A DNA stretch of 64,000 nt from Moritella yayanosii (GTDB lineage: Bacteria > Pseudomonadota > Gammaproteobacteria > Enterobacterales > Moritellaceae), in the NCBI RefSeq assembly GCF_900465055.1, contig NZ_LS483250.1, forward strand, positions 1,240,001 to 1,304,000. Direction: 5' to 3'. The notes below the pieces were generated by a model. It had not been told where the DNA came from. It saw only the letters and a program-made list of their open reading frames with translations, and searched no databases. This document shows, one piece after another, positions 1-9,305 of this stretch. The position numbers and the translations under genes are program-made. The first letter of the stretch is position 1. The number at the start of each line of letters is the position of its first letter.

Positions 1-55
1 GTCATATTTCGTTTCTATAATCACATCTATTATCTCGCTACCATGTAGTTTCAAA

Positions 56-802
56 ATGTTAACAACAAAAAGATTGATTGCTCATCGTGGGATGTCATCC
101 CTAGCGCCAGAAAATACATTAGCCGCATTCTCTTTATGTAAAGCACATAATATTCAGTGGTTCGAGTGTGACATTGATATTTTAAGAGACGGTACGATCA
201 TTGTTTCCCATGACGATACCTTAGATCGTTGTACCGACAAGAGTGGTCAGTTATATAACATCAGCCACGACGATATCGCTAATATCGATGCCGGCAGCTG
301 GTTTGCAGACCAATTCATTGGTGAAAAACTACCCACTCTTGAACAGTTAATTACCTTAGCAAATCGGCTTGAGCTAAACATGAATATCGAAATAAAATCA
401 TGTGCAGCCAGCCCAGAGTTAACTTATACCCTTATTGATAACTTAATCGTTGGGCTGAAAAACCTAGACCCTGAGCGTGAATTAATCGTCTCAAGTTTCA
501 ACCACCTTGCACTAACCGAATTCAAACGTCGTAGCCCTGAAACTCAAGTCGCTTGTTTATTTGAAAGCCACCACTTATGGAATGATTGGAACTCAATTCT
601 AGATTCGTGTAACGCTGACTACATCCACCCGGAAGACAAAGGTTTAACACAAGAAATGGTTCATAAATTTAAAACTGCCGGTTTTAAAGTTAACGTGTGG
701 ACAGTCAACGATCACGCGCGTGCGAATCAGTTATTCAACTGGGGCGTTGACGGTATTTGTACCGATATCGCTCATGAATTCGCAATACAAAGTATTAGCT
801 AA
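56..802 (+). CDS. Glycerophosphodiester phosphodiesterase (GDPD family)
   Basis: The 248-residue protein starts with the GDPD signature IAHRGMSSLAPENT (residues 8-21), followed by the acidic metal-binding ECDID at about 38 and the SHDDTLDRCT block at about 51. IEIKS near residue 113 and VNVWTVND near 214 complete the TIM-barrel pattern. Enzymes of this family hydrolyse glycerophosphodiesters to glycerol-3-phosphate and an alcohol. There is no signal peptide, so it resembles the cytoplasmic UgpQ type rather than periplasmic GlpQ, and its length matches UgpQ. No ugp transport genes are visible beside it. The ATG at 56 is the first start in the frame. Confidence 0.9.
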   Translation: MLTTKRLIAHRGMSSLAPENTLAAFSLCKAHNIQWFECDIDILRDGTIIVSHDDTLDRCTDKSGQLYNISHDDIANIDAGSWFADQFIGEKLPTLEQLITLANRLELNMNIEIKSCAASPELTYTLIDNLIVGLKNLDPERELIVSSFNHLALTEFKRRSPETQVACLFESHHLWNDWNSILDSCNADYIHPEDKGLTQEMVHKFKTAGFKVNVWTVNDHARANQLFNWGVDGICTDIAHEFAIQSIS

Positions 803-867
803 CCAATAATGATCTTCCGATGGATGTATCTAAACACCACATACACAACGATTAGGTAATAGAAAGT

Positions 868-891
868 AAAAAACCCCAGTAGATACTGAGG
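868..891 (-). terminator. Rho-independent terminator of grcA
   Basis: Read on the minus strand, an 8-bp stem (one G-T pair) closes a very small loop and runs straight into six T residues. It lies about 40 bp after the grcA stop codon. Confidence 0.75.
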
Positions 892-929
892 CTTGAATAA
901 ATCAGTCAATAAAGACTTAAGAGGCTAGC

Positions 930-1316
930 TTACATTGTTTTAGCGAATGTACGCGTGATAACGTCTTGTTGCTGTTCTGATGTTAATGAGTTAAAACGCA
1001 CAGCGTAACCCGATACTCGAATTGTTAGCTGTGGGTAAGCACTCGGATTTTTAATCGCATCTTCTAGCGTTTCACGTGTTAATACGTTCACGTTTAGATG
1101 TTGACCACCTTCTATTTTAGTAGGCTCTTCAATAGCAACGTCACGTGACTCAAAGTTACCTAGCTCAGCTAAACTAACAACTGCATCTTGCGCGATGAAA
1201 TCATCCACAGTACCAATACATCTTGCTTTTTCTGCACTTTCATCAATGAGCCAAATTGAATTATTTAAACGCTGATCGTCAGCTTTAGTGATTTGAATAC
1301 CTTTTAATTTACTCAT
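930..1316 (-). CDS. grcA: Autonomous glycyl radical cofactor GrcA (YfiD-like)
   Basis: The protein ends in the glycyl-radical motif [10 protein letters not shown], which is the C-terminal radical loop of pyruvate formate-lyase. GrcA replaces the damaged radical domain of PFL after oxygen exposure. The block [18 protein letters not shown] is also shared with the PFL C-terminus. I chose the ATG at 1316 ([11 protein letters not shown]) because the upstream 25 codons read as Cys-rich nonsense and an AAGGTAAAG-like ribosome site precedes it. The usual length is about 127 residues and this start gives 128. It is monocistronic with its own terminator. No clear FNR box was seen just upstream. Confidence 0.93.
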   Translation of the reverse strand: MSKLKGIQITKADDQRLNNSIWLIDESAEKARCIGTVDDFIAQDAVVSLAELGNFESRDVAIEEPTKIEGGQHLNVNVLTRETLEDAIKNPSAYPQLTIRVSGYAVRFNSLTSEQQQDVITRTFAKTM

Positions 1317-1508
1317 TGCTTTACCTTCTTGTTGTATGTTTAAGCTAACCATACAACAAGAAACCTTAATAACACAAGAGTTACAACACAAATTATTAAT
1401 ACTTTATGGGTAGTTTACATTTATGTAGAATCGATGTTAAAACAAGGTTAAAGCGATGAGTAAAATAAACATAAAAATCAATATTTAACTCGAGTTTGTG
1501 CAGATAGG

Positions 1509-2195
1509 TCAACTCCCTTTAGCATCATCATAATACTGCCGTATTTGTTTGAAGTCTTCAAACAAGAGTTTCGATGATAATGTTACTTCACCAAAATGAT
1601 TGGTTTCAGGTTTGAGTATGGCTTGTAATTGCCCTTTCGGGTTAATCACCATAAAAGCGACACTGTGGCTAACGCTATAATTATCATTAGTAGCTGCATA
1701 CTCATAAATAGCAATAATGTTTAAGCTATTTACAAAACCTAAATAAGTAAGCCCCTCAATTTGCCTTAGCCCTATTATCTCGGGGGCAAAAAATGCCAGA
1801 TAGTCAGTCAAGACTTGAGTTGTATCCCGCCGAGGATCAACGGTATAAAAAATAATATCGACATCATTCTCAAATTCGCTTTGTGCTAGATAACGCTGAA
1901 ATTGACTCAGTGCTAATAACGTCATGGGACAAATGTCGGCGCAGTGCGTATAACCCGCAGCGACGATATGCCACTTCCCTAACAAGTCAGCTTGAGTAAA
2001 AGGCTGGCCATGCTGATCTTGTAATACAAAGTCCGCAATTGGCATGGCCTCACTCAAGGCGACACCATTAACTTTCGCTACGGGTTGCGATTGATATAAA
2101 GCAAACAAGATCCTTAGCGCAATAAAAAAAACGAATATGAGGCTTAAGCCTACGCCGGTATATAAAAATTTATTAGCAGTTTTTTTTAAGGCCAA
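1509..2195 (-). CDS. SCO1/SenC copper chaperone for cytochrome c oxidase
   Basis: A membrane anchor at about residues 12-33 is followed by a thioredoxin-fold SCO domain. The copper ligands are visible: CADICPM near residue 84 (CxxxC) and the distal His in SVSHSVAFMV. SCO proteins deliver copper to the CuA centre of oxidase subunit II. It is the last gene of the oxidase operon, 70 bp after the subunit IV-like gene. The start is a TTG at 2195, preceded by GGAG at a 9-nt spacing; no better ATG gives an anchor. Function follows from family and context. Confidence 0.88.
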   Translation of the reverse strand: MALKKTANKFLYTGVGLSLIFVFFIALRILFALYQSQPVAKVNGVALSEAMPIADFVLQDQHGQPFTQADLLGKWHIVAAGYTHCADICPMTLLALSQFQRYLAQSEFENDVDIIFYTVDPRRDTTQVLTDYLAFFAPEIIGLRQIEGLTYLGFVNSLNIIAIYEYAATNDNYSVSHSVAFMVINPKGQLQAILKPETNHFGEVTLSSKLLFEDFKQIRQYYDDAKGS

Positions 2196-2265
2196 TTAAG
2201 GATACTCCATTAACCACATTTGATTGTAAACACCGATTCATAAAACCCTGTTTATGAACACCTCT

Positions 2266-2583
2266 TTATAAAAGCCTATTTATAAATACATAGCTGGCTT
2301 CTATATTCATTAAGGTAATGAATATCAATATCGCAATGGGAGGAATGAATAACAATAGCTTCACTGCAAACCGCTCCCAATTCAGATGCATGAACACGGC
2401 TAAAATAAGCCCAGCTTTCATGAGCATGAACATCAAGATAAGTGCCCAGCGTAAATAACCTTGAACCTGCATGTAATCGACCATGTAAGAACAAGCGCTT
2501 AAGATAAACAGCAATAACCATGCCTTAAGATAAAGGCTAATGGGATGCACTTGACCCACTTTATGTGTTTGTGTGGACTTCAT
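2266..2583 (-). CDS. Cytochrome c oxidase subunit IV-like membrane protein
   Basis: A small protein (about 105 residues) with three predicted membrane helices and the MKAGLILAVFMHLNWE segment typical of prokaryotic oxidase subunit IV (CyoD/COX4_pro type). It sits 3 bp downstream of coxC in the same operon. I chose the ATG at 2583 (MKSTQTHK), which has GAGG about 8 nt upstream. Its role is usually assembly or stabilisation of the oxidase rather than catalysis. Confidence 0.8.
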   Translation of the reverse strand: MKSTQTHKVGQVHPISLYLKAWLLLFILSACSYMVDYMQVQGYLRWALILMFMLMKAGLILAVFMHLNWERFAVKLLLFIPPIAILIFITLMNIEASYVFINRLL

Positions 2584-2592
2584 GATCACACC

Positions 2593-3270
2593 TCACCAAA
2601 GATAGAAAAAAGCAAAAATGAATACCCAGACCAAATCAACAAAATGCCAATATAGCCCAGCTATTTCGACCATGTGATAACCTTTTTTTTCATAATCGCC
2701 CGCATGTACACGCTTGGCGACCACTAACAGATAAATAACCCCAACACTGACATGCAAACCATGAAACCCAGTGATCATAAAAAAGGTAGCGCCAAATTGT
2801 ACAGCGCCAAATGGATTACTCCACGGCCGAACCCCTTCTTCAAAGATCAACTTACTCCACTCAAACGCTTGCATACCGACAAAGGAAATACCGAATAACG
2901 CCGTGATAAATATCAGTACACTGGCTTTACGTTTATCGCCTTGATAGGCAAAGTTAACCGCCAATGCCATCGTGCCACTACTGGTAATAAGTATGAAGGT
3001 CATAATAGCAATTAACACTAAAGGTACGTGCTCACCTGCTATCGTTAACGCAAATACGTCACTCGTATTCGGCCAAGCATCCACAGCACTCATTCGCACG
3101 CTCATATAAGTGGTTAAAAAAATACCAAAAATAAAAGTATCACTGAGTAAAAATATCCACATCATAAACTTAGGCCAAGGCATATCAAACACGGTGCGAT
3201 CATTAGACCAATCTGCTACGGCACTTTGCCAGCCTTTCTTGTCATCATCATTGTGGCTGTTATTATTCAT
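2593..3270 (-). CDS. coxC: Cytochrome c oxidase subunit III
   Basis: A 225-residue protein with about five membrane helices. Subunit III landmarks are visible: MWIFLLSDTFIFGIFLTTY, GFHGLHVSVGVIYLLVV and the closing WHFVDLVWVFIFAFFYLW. It lies between the second subunit III-like gene and the subunit IV-like gene, with spacing of 9 bp and 3 bp. Subunit III supports proton delivery and enzyme stability in haem-copper oxidases. Confidence 0.92.
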   Translation of the reverse strand: MNNNSHNDDDKKGWQSAVADWSNDRTVFDMPWPKFMMWIFLLSDTFIFGIFLTTYMSVRMSAVDAWPNTSDVFALTIAGEHVPLVLIAIMTFILITSSGTMALAVNFAYQGDKRKASVLIFITALFGISFVGMQAFEWSKLIFEEGVRPWSNPFGAVQFGATFFMITGFHGLHVSVGVIYLLVVAKRVHAGDYEKKGYHMVEIAGLYWHFVDLVWVFIFAFFYLW

Positions 3271-3279
3271 GAACGTCTC

Positions 3280-3981
3280 CTAAAAACCACAAAGCAATGC
3301 AATCGTTTTGTAAGTGTCTGGTGTTGCCGTTAACAATGCAAACAACAGCATCCACACAATAAACAAATAATGCCAATACCAAACACATAAGTGTAAATTG
3401 GCAGTCAATCGTTCACTATCAGCATGTCGAACAAAGGTAACCACAACCCGTATTAATGCAATAAAACCACCTGCCAAATGTAATCCATGAATACCTGTAA
3501 ACAAATAAAAATAACTGTTGGCAGGGTTACCATTTACGGCGAAACCTGACGCAGTAAGCTGTTTCCACACCAATAATTGCCCGATTAAAAACAAACAGCT
3601 AAATAATCCAGTCAGACATAACGTCAACACCATACGAGTATGTGTCACGCGCTCGTTAATCGGCTTAGATGTCGCGGCAAAGCGGATAGAAATGGACGCG
3701 AGTAATAAAAACGCGCTATTTACCCAAAGGGTAACGGGATTGCTAAAGGGCAGCCAAGGCGGGCCCGCTAACGCCGTAAAATCGGGATATTGTGAGCGTG
3801 ATAAGAAGGTGATTGAAATCAACAAAAAGACAACCGTCACCACCATCAAAAAGAACACCAGCGCGGTTTTAGTTGATTGAATCTGAATCACGCTTAAGCA
3901 CTGTGTCTGATTATACGATTCGGTCATATCAGCATCGTCTGACAACCAAGGCTTACTGAGTAATTGGCGAATAATGTTCAT
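3280..3981 (-). CDS. Second cytochrome c oxidase subunit III-like protein
   Basis: A 233-residue multi-helix protein that again shows the subunit III signature: FTGIHGLHLAGGFIALIRVV and HLCVWYWHYLFIVWMLLFALL near the end. It differs from coxC by a longer cytosolic N-terminus (about 40 residues) before the first helix. Its start overlaps the stop of coxA, suggesting translational coupling; I chose ATG 3981, though GTG 3987 is possible. Two subunit III paralogues in one operon is a known layout in some proteobacterial caa3-type clusters. Whether both assemble into one enzyme cannot be read from sequence. Confidence 0.8.
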   Translation of the reverse strand: MNIIRQLLSKPWLSDDADMTESYNQTQCLSVIQIQSTKTALVFFLMVVTVVFLLISITFLSRSQYPDFTALAGPPWLPFSNPVTLWVNSAFLLLASISIRFAATSKPINERVTHTRMVLTLCLTGLFSCLFLIGQLLVWKQLTASGFAVNGNPANSYFYLFTGIHGLHLAGGFIALIRVVVTFVRHADSERLTANLHLCVWYWHYLFIVWMLLFALLTATPDTYKTIALLCGF

Positions 3982-3983
3982 TA

Positions 3984-5726
3984 TCACCGCCCTCCCTTAT
4001 CTGTTAATAAACACTCTGCATCCGTTTTATTTTGTGGGGTAAAGTCTGTTTTGTGCCCAGGCACACTGTAATCATAAGCCCAACGGTAAACGACAGGCAC
4101 GTTATCCCCCCAATTACCATGTACCGGTGGGCATTGCGGTGTCTGCCATTCCAACGACGTCGCTTGCCAAGGATTAGCAACGGATACTTTACCGTGACGT
4201 ATACTCCAAATCAGATTGAAAATAAAGATCAGCTGAGCCACCCCCACAATCAAGGTCGCAACCGTAATACCAGCGTTGAGTGTTTGCGTTGAATCGGGAA
4301 TGAAATCGGTATCACCCAGCGCAAAATAACGACGCGGCACACCAAGAAAACCAAGATAGTGCATCGGTAAATAAATCGCATAAGTCCCAAGAAAAGTAAC
4401 CCAGAAATGTAATTTACCCAGTCCCGTATGCAGCATGCGCCCCGTCACCAACGGGAACCAATGATAGATCGCCGCAAACAACACCATAATCGGCGAAACC
4501 CCCATCACCATATGAAAATGGGCGACCACAAAGAACGTATCCGACAACGGTAAATCAACCACCACATTACCCAAGAACAAGCCCGTTAGACCACCGTGGG
4601 TAAAGGTAAAGATAAAACCAATGGCGAATAACATTGGCACCGTAAAATGGATGTTGCCACGCCACAGTGTTAGCAGCCAATTATAGACTTTTAGTGCAGT
4701 CGGTACCGCTATGATCAAGGTGGTGGTCGCAAAGAAGAAACCAAAATATGGATTCATCCCACTGACATACATATGATGTGCCCACACCACAAAACTCAAC
4801 CCACCAATCGCCACGATCGCCCAGACCATCATCCGATAACCAAAGATATTTTTACGAGCATGCGTCGCGATCACATCCGATACCATGCCGAATGCGGGCA
4901 AGGCGACAATGTATACCTCGGGATGACCAAAAAACCAAAATAGATGTTGAAATAAGATGGGACTGCCGCCGGTGTAGTCTAGGTTTTCACCTAAGGATAA
5001 GATCGCCGGCATAAAGAAGCTGGTACCCAGTAATTTATCAAACAACATCATGATCGCGCTGACCAGCAACGCCGGAAACGCTAATAGCCCTAAGATCGTA
5101 GCAATGAAGATCCCCCACAATGTCAGCGGCATTCTCATCAAGGTCATGCCACGAGTACGCGCTTGCAATATAGTGGTCACGTAATTAAGTCCGCCCATGG
5201 TAAAAGCGACAATAAAAATAGCCAGCGATAACAACATCAACAAGATACCGTTATCAGCCCCCGGCGTACCTTGCAAAATAGCCTGAGGTGGATACAAGGT
5301 CCACCCTGCACCTGTCGGCCCACCGGTAACAAAAAAACTGGATATCAGCACGATAACCGAAACTAAATAAGTCCAAAAACTCAACATGTTAAGATAAGGG
5401 AATACCATGTCCCGCGCGCCAATCATCAATGGAATAAGGTAATTACCAAAGCCACCGAGTAATAAAGCGGTGAGTAAATAGATCACCATAATAATGCCGT
5501 GCATCGTGACATATTGCAGATAAGAGCTTGGGTCAATAAAAGAGAAATGATCTGGAAAGCCGAGTTGTAAGCGCATTAGCGCAGATAATACTAAGGCGAT
5601 CAGACCCACAAAAATAGCCGTGATCGAATACTGAATAGCAATCACTTTATGATCCAGACTCCACACATACTTAGCAAAAAATCCCGATGGTTGGTGATCG
5701 TCTGCTATAGGCTGTATTTCTTTCAC
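3984..5726 (-). CDS. coxA: Cytochrome c oxidase subunit I
   Basis: A 580-residue, roughly twelve-helix haem-copper oxidase catalytic subunit. The haem a and haem a3/CuB ligands are visible in MHGIIMVIY, WFFGHPEVYIVALP, WAHHMYVSGM and VVAHFHMVMG. It catalyses reduction of O2 to water coupled to proton pumping. It lies 48 bp after coxB. The GHPEVY block with its glutamate-free helix region and the fused-haem subunit II point to an aa3/caa3-type cytochrome c oxidase rather than a quinol oxidase. Confidence 0.97.
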   Translation of the reverse strand: MKEIQPIADDHQPSGFFAKYVWSLDHKVIAIQYSITAIFVGLIALVLSALMRLQLGFPDHFSFIDPSSYLQYVTMHGIIMVIYLLTALLLGGFGNYLIPLMIGARDMVFPYLNMLSFWTYLVSVIVLISSFFVTGGPTGAGWTLYPPQAILQGTPGADNGILLMLLSLAIFIVAFTMGGLNYVTTILQARTRGMTLMRMPLTLWGIFIATILGLLAFPALLVSAIMMLFDKLLGTSFFMPAILSLGENLDYTGGSPILFQHLFWFFGHPEVYIVALPAFGMVSDVIATHARKNIFGYRMMVWAIVAIGGLSFVVWAHHMYVSGMNPYFGFFFATTTLIIAVPTALKVYNWLLTLWRGNIHFTVPMLFAIGFIFTFTHGGLTGLFLGNVVVDLPLSDTFFVVAHFHMVMGVSPIMVLFAAIYHWFPLVTGRMLHTGLGKLHFWVTFLGTYAIYLPMHYLGFLGVPRRYFALGDTDFIPDSTQTLNAGITVATLIVGVAQLIFIFNLIWSIRHGKVSVANPWQATSLEWQTPQCPPVHGNWGDNVPVVYRWAYDYSVPGHKTDFTPQNKTDAECLLTDKGGR

Positions 5727-5774
5727 TCAAACCTCCTACCAAACCTTATTGAACAAATCTTATGAAAACAAGCC

Positions 5775-7145
5775 CTATTGAACTGGCTGCAATGTAGCGA
5801 TATACGCGAGCACATCGTCGATAGCGTGATCGTCTTGCAGTAATTTAGACATCAGGATCATCTGAGGACCATACATATCTTGTGGGTGTTTACCGCGAAT
5901 ACCTTGTTGATAGTTCTTTAATTGACGTTTGAGGTAACCGGTATATTGTCCCGCTAACTTAGGTGCTTTTTGGGCATAATGTCCTTGCGCAGACTGACCA
6001 TGACAAACGGCACAATTTTTATAAATATTTCGTCCAACTGACACATTACCGCGACGTTCAGTTGACTGGGTAACCGTCACAGCTGGCAATGAATGAAGGT
6101 AAAGACTGATATTGGCCACCGCAGCATCGTCCGCTAACATCGCGGCAAACGGTAACATTTGACGGCCATAAATATCATCATCACTGCCTCCGCGAATGTT
6201 ATTTCGGAAATAATGTAACTGTCGATTAAGGTAATCACTTTCCTGACCCGCTAATACTGGCGCACCGATGACTTTATTCCCTTCACCATTAACGCCATGA
6301 CAGGCGATACATGCGGTATAGCTTTGTTGACCCGCGGTAATATCACGACTAATACGCGCAAGGCTTTGCTTAAATGTGGGCTGTTGATTAAGCCATATTT
6401 GATAATCATCTTCAGATTCGACAACAACGTGTCCACGCATTGTATAGTGGGCAATACCACATAACTCAAGGCATAGGATCTCGTAACGACCAAGTAAAGT
6501 AGGTGTAAACCAGAGGTAAGTTTGCGTGCCTGGCACCAAGTCCATTTTAACTCTGAATTGAGGGACGGTGAAATTGTGTAACACGTCTTTAGATCGTAAC
6601 AACACTTTAATCGGACGTTCGATAGGCAGGTGTAATACATTACTATTGATCAATACATCATCTTGGCCATGTGGATCGTCGGGATCGATACCAAACGGAT
6701 TATTCTGATTAATTAACGCAATGGCCGTACGACCCAGTTGGCCATCGTCACCGGGTAAGCGAAAACTCCAATGCCATTGCTGACCAACCACTTCAACCTC
6801 ACTAGCATCTGCAGGCACATCGACAAAGTCAGCCCAAACAAACAACCCGGGTGTTAGCATGGCGATAATACCAATCGAGGTTAATACTGTTAACCAACCT
6901 TCTAATTTGCGGTTTTCAGGATCATATTCTGCTTTTCTATTTTTGTTGTAACGGTACCGATACACCACGTAAGCGAGAAATAGGTTCACGGCAACAAATA
7001 CGGTACCCGTGACCCAGAAGGTAATATTGATAGTTTGATCGATCGCAGTCCAATTTGAGGCGATAGGCGTAAACCACCATGGACTTAAAAAATGAAACAG
7101 CAAGGAGCTAATAACCAGTAACAGAATTACTACCGCAATGACCAT
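5775..7145 (-). CDS. coxB: Cytochrome c oxidase subunit II with two fused cytochrome c domains
   Basis: A 456-residue protein, much longer than a standard subunit II. Two N-terminal helices (about 1-23 and 40-65) are followed by the cupredoxin domain with the CuA site CLELCGIAHYTM at about residues 224-235. Two class I cytochrome c domains come next, with haem-binding CIACH near 278 and CAVCH near 377, and MLPFAAML and MILMSKLL as likely axial-Met segments. CuA takes electrons from c-type haem and passes them to haem a. The double haem tail is the caa3-like feature. It is the first gene of the operon, and a 14-bp palindrome lies 82 bp upstream. Confidence 0.95.
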   Translation of the reverse strand: MVIAVVILLLVISSLLFHFLSPWWFTPIASNWTAIDQTINITFWVTGTVFVAVNLFLAYVVYRYRYNKNRKAEYDPENRKLEGWLTVLTSIGIIAMLTPGLFVWADFVDVPADASEVEVVGQQWHWSFRLPGDDGQLGRTAIALINQNNPFGIDPDDPHGQDDVLINSNVLHLPIERPIKVLLRSKDVLHNFTVPQFRVKMDLVPGTQTYLWFTPTLLGRYEILCLELCGIAHYTMRGHVVVESEDDYQIWLNQQPTFKQSLARISRDITAGQQSYTACIACHGVNGEGNKVIGAPVLAGQESDYLNRQLHYFRNNIRGGSDDDIYGRQMLPFAAMLADDAAVANISLYLHSLPAVTVTQSTERRGNVSVGRNIYKNCAVCHGQSAQGHYAQKAPKLAGQYTGYLKRQLKNYQQGIRGKHPQDMYGPQMILMSKLLQDDHAIDDVLAYIATLQPVQ

Positions 7146-7226
7146 AATTTAACCGTTATTTAACCATCGAAAACTGTCAGTTTTACAAAACATAAAACCA
7201 AGCAAGGATATGAAGCTAGTACAATT

Positions 7227-7240
7227 AACTAAGCTTAGTT
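7227..7240. promoter_or_regulatory. 14-bp perfect palindrome upstream of coxB
   Basis: AACTAAGCTTAGTT reads the same on both strands and sits 82 bp before the coxB start, in the only non-coding gap upstream of the oxidase operon. It could be an operator. No known regulator consensus was matched, so this is only a candidate. Confidence 0.3.
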
Positions 7241-7282
7241 TAAAAACGTTGAATTGCTTCGACCGATAATAAAAGCACTGGT

Positions 7283-7840
7283 TTAAGGCGCTCCCTTCAC
7301 CACGCGATTATAGGCATCCTGACAGCTAACGACCCAATGCGGTGATCCTGACCCACAACAAATAGGTTCGACATTGGGGTGCGACTTCATTATCATGCCA
7401 AAATTATGCTCTTGTACCGGATCCACATCGACAAATAAAATGTGTTTGCCTTTTATCAGTAATTCTTGAAAACGAACAAAGTGTACATTCGGCTTCTGGA
7501 AACCAATAAAGCCCCCTTCCCAAATACAAAAACCAAAACTCAGCACAGACAAAAAAATGAAGGGTAACCAACCTGCCGCGCCATCAGTCCACCCCATCAT
7601 ATAGGGTAACCCTAACGCCAACATAGCCACAATGACGCCAACGCCAGCGCCTATTTCGCCCCCCCGAATAACATTTTGTTTAAGCAAAGATTCAACTTCA
7701 TGTAAATGGTGCTGCTCAACGTGGCAATCATCAAGACTTAATACATGAATTTGGGGTTCGGTAAATCCTTCTGCTTCGAGCTCCCTTTCAACAATCTCTA
7801 GTTCATCAAGATCATCAGATACATAATAGTGTCTTAACAT
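7283..7840 (-). CDS. Conserved hypothetical protein with two membrane helices
   Basis: A 185-residue protein. The N-terminal 65 residues form an acidic, His-rich soluble part, followed by two hydrophobic segments (about 67-85 and 90-112) and a C-terminal soluble domain of about 70 residues. Residues 33-47 and the end (PICCGSGSPHW) carry several His and Cys. I do not recognise a functional family with confidence. Its glycine-rich hairpin resembles small membrane-associated proteins often annotated only as hypothetical in marine gammaproteobacteria. It is separated from the oxidase operon by 137 bp and could be co-transcribed with it. Confidence 0.7.
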   Translation of the reverse strand: MLRHYYVSDDLDELEIVERELEAEGFTEPQIHVLSLDDCHVEQHHLHEVESLLKQNVIRGGEIGAGVGVIVAMLALGLPYMMGWTDGAAGWLPFIFLSVLSFGFCIWEGGFIGFQKPNVHFVRFQELLIKGKHILFVDVDPVQEHNFGMIMKSHPNVEPICCGSGSPHWVVSCQDAYNRVVKGAP

Positions 7841-8253
7841 AGTAGCTACCGCCTTGAAAACTGTCGCTATTCAAAAATCACATTGCTCGTTAACCTAGAA
7901 TTCATACACCAAAATACATACGCATGGACAAACCATAGTTCGGTTATGCCTATAAGTGAAGATAAGGAAGGTAATTAGCAGGCATAAAAAACCAGATAGT
8001 TAATTTATAACCCACACTATAAATCGACTGCACTCACTCCATATAGAGATTAAATAATATTATTACTAGATAAATTTGTGATCTAAGGTGTAAATCCACA
8101 CCATAATTTATGCTTGAGTTCACAGACTTAATCATCATCACGGTTAGAAAAAACACATATCAATAATGCTATTATCCAGCAATTTAAGTTATGTTAGAGT
8201 TAAAACTTAATGGGCATTATAAAAATACCCAACTCAAACTTAAGGTTTATAAC
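7841..8253. other. Intergenic region with a small dyad
   Basis: This roughly 400-bp AT-rich gap separates two divergently oriented genes, so it should hold both promoters. The only structure I see is a dyad GGTGT-N6-ACACC at 8087-8102, about 150 bp before the enoyl-CoA hydratase start, which could be an operator. No gene was seen. Confidence 0.4.
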
Positions 8254-9015
8254 ATGGAAGATTTCATTACTTCAGTTGTGCAGGATAATATTTTAACGCT
8301 AACAATAAATCGCCCTAAGGCACGTAATGCTTTAAATCAGGCCATGTATTTATTACTCGCGCAAGGATTAGAAACGGCACAACAGGATGATGCCATTCAT
8401 GTTGTGATGATTAAGGGAACGGTCGATATTTTTTGTGCTGGCAATGATATGCAAGATTTTCAAGCCATGTCGCAAGGCCAAGCGGATCAATATGGTGCCC
8501 GCTTTATGCGCGCATTAATCAACTGTGATAAACCTATTGTTGCTGCAGTTAATGGTTCTGCAATGGGGATCGGCACCACCATGTTACAGTTTGTCGATTT
8601 CCTCTATTTATCGCCAACGGCAATATTTCAAACACCATTTGTGGCGATGGGGTTATGCCCGGAACTCGGCTCGAGTGAATTATTAGCGCAACAAATTGGC
8701 GTGCGTAAAGCGCGAGCCATGTTATTAGCAGGCGAATCTATGCTAGCAAATGAAGCAGTTACTTTAGGGTTTGCGAATGAAGTATGTGACTCACCAGATG
8801 ATGCTGCATTGCAAAGGGCCATCACACTTGCAAAACTGGCACCCATCGCTATGCGCACCAGTAAAGCAATGTTGATGAGAGAGTCTCGACAGCAACTATT
8901 AGATATCGTTGAATATGAAAATAAAAGTTTGGCTTATTTAGTCACTCAACCAGAATGTCGTGAAGCGGTTAGCGCTTTTATGGAAAAACGCCAACCGGAC
9001 TTTAACCGGTGCTGA
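8254..9015 (+). CDS. Enoyl-CoA hydratase/isomerase family protein
   Basis: A crotonase-fold protein: ARNALNQAMY near the start, the oxyanion-hole block IFCAGNDMQDF and the KPIVAAVNGSAMGIGTT segment are typical. The acidic residue seen in hydratases at the second catalytic position lies in MGLCPELGSSELL, so hydratase or isomerase activity is plausible. The ATG at 8254 (MEDFITSVV) has AAGG 9 nt upstream and starts exactly where the family begins; an in-frame ATG at 8191 would add 21 poorly structured residues. It stands alone, with no other fatty-acid oxidation gene nearby. Confidence 0.85.
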   Translation: MEDFITSVVQDNILTLTINRPKARNALNQAMYLLLAQGLETAQQDDAIHVVMIKGTVDIFCAGNDMQDFQAMSQGQADQYGARFMRALINCDKPIVAAVNGSAMGIGTTMLQFVDFLYLSPTAIFQTPFVAMGLCPELGSSELLAQQIGVRKARAMLLAGESMLANEAVTLGFANEVCDSPDDAALQRAITLAKLAPIAMRTSKAMLMRESRQQLLDIVEYENKSLAYLVTQPECREAVSAFMEKRQPDFNRC

Positions 9016-9021
9016 TTGCTA

Positions 9022-9305
9022 TCATCGGTAACCCTGTATAACGGCAGCCATTTCTAATAACCACCCTTTAAAGGCCTGAACTTTTTCTAACCCATCATGT
9101 TCAGGTCGCCAGACAATATAATATGCCAATTCGGTACTGCTATTCAGTACCGGGAATGGCTTCACTAATCGTCCACAAGCAAGATCATCTTTGACTAATA
9201 CACTGCGGCCTAGTACGACTCCCTGCCCAGCCACCGCTGGTGGCACGAATAAACAAGCTGACACCTAACCACTCTTCTAATAAACGTACTTGCTGACCGA
9301 TTGCC
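9022..9305 (-). pseudogene. LysR-type regulator remnant with internal deletion
   Basis: Minus-strand translation shows two pieces of one LysR regulator in different frames. The upstream piece (about 9245-9305) reads GQQVRLLEEWLGVSLFIR, the end of the winged-helix DNA-binding domain. The downstream piece (to 9022) reads AVAGQGVVLGRSVLVKDDL and ends WRPEHDGLEKVQAFKGWL, the C-terminus of the effector domain of the GcvA-like group. The intervening 150 or so residues are missing and the frames do not match. The 5' end is also lost, because the fragment runs directly into the truncated cupin gene. Confidence 0.8.

Noticed and set aside
8191-8253. Longer enoyl-CoA hydratase start at ATG 8191
   Set aside because: The ribosome site and the family start both point to ATG 8254; the extra 21 residues are not family-like.
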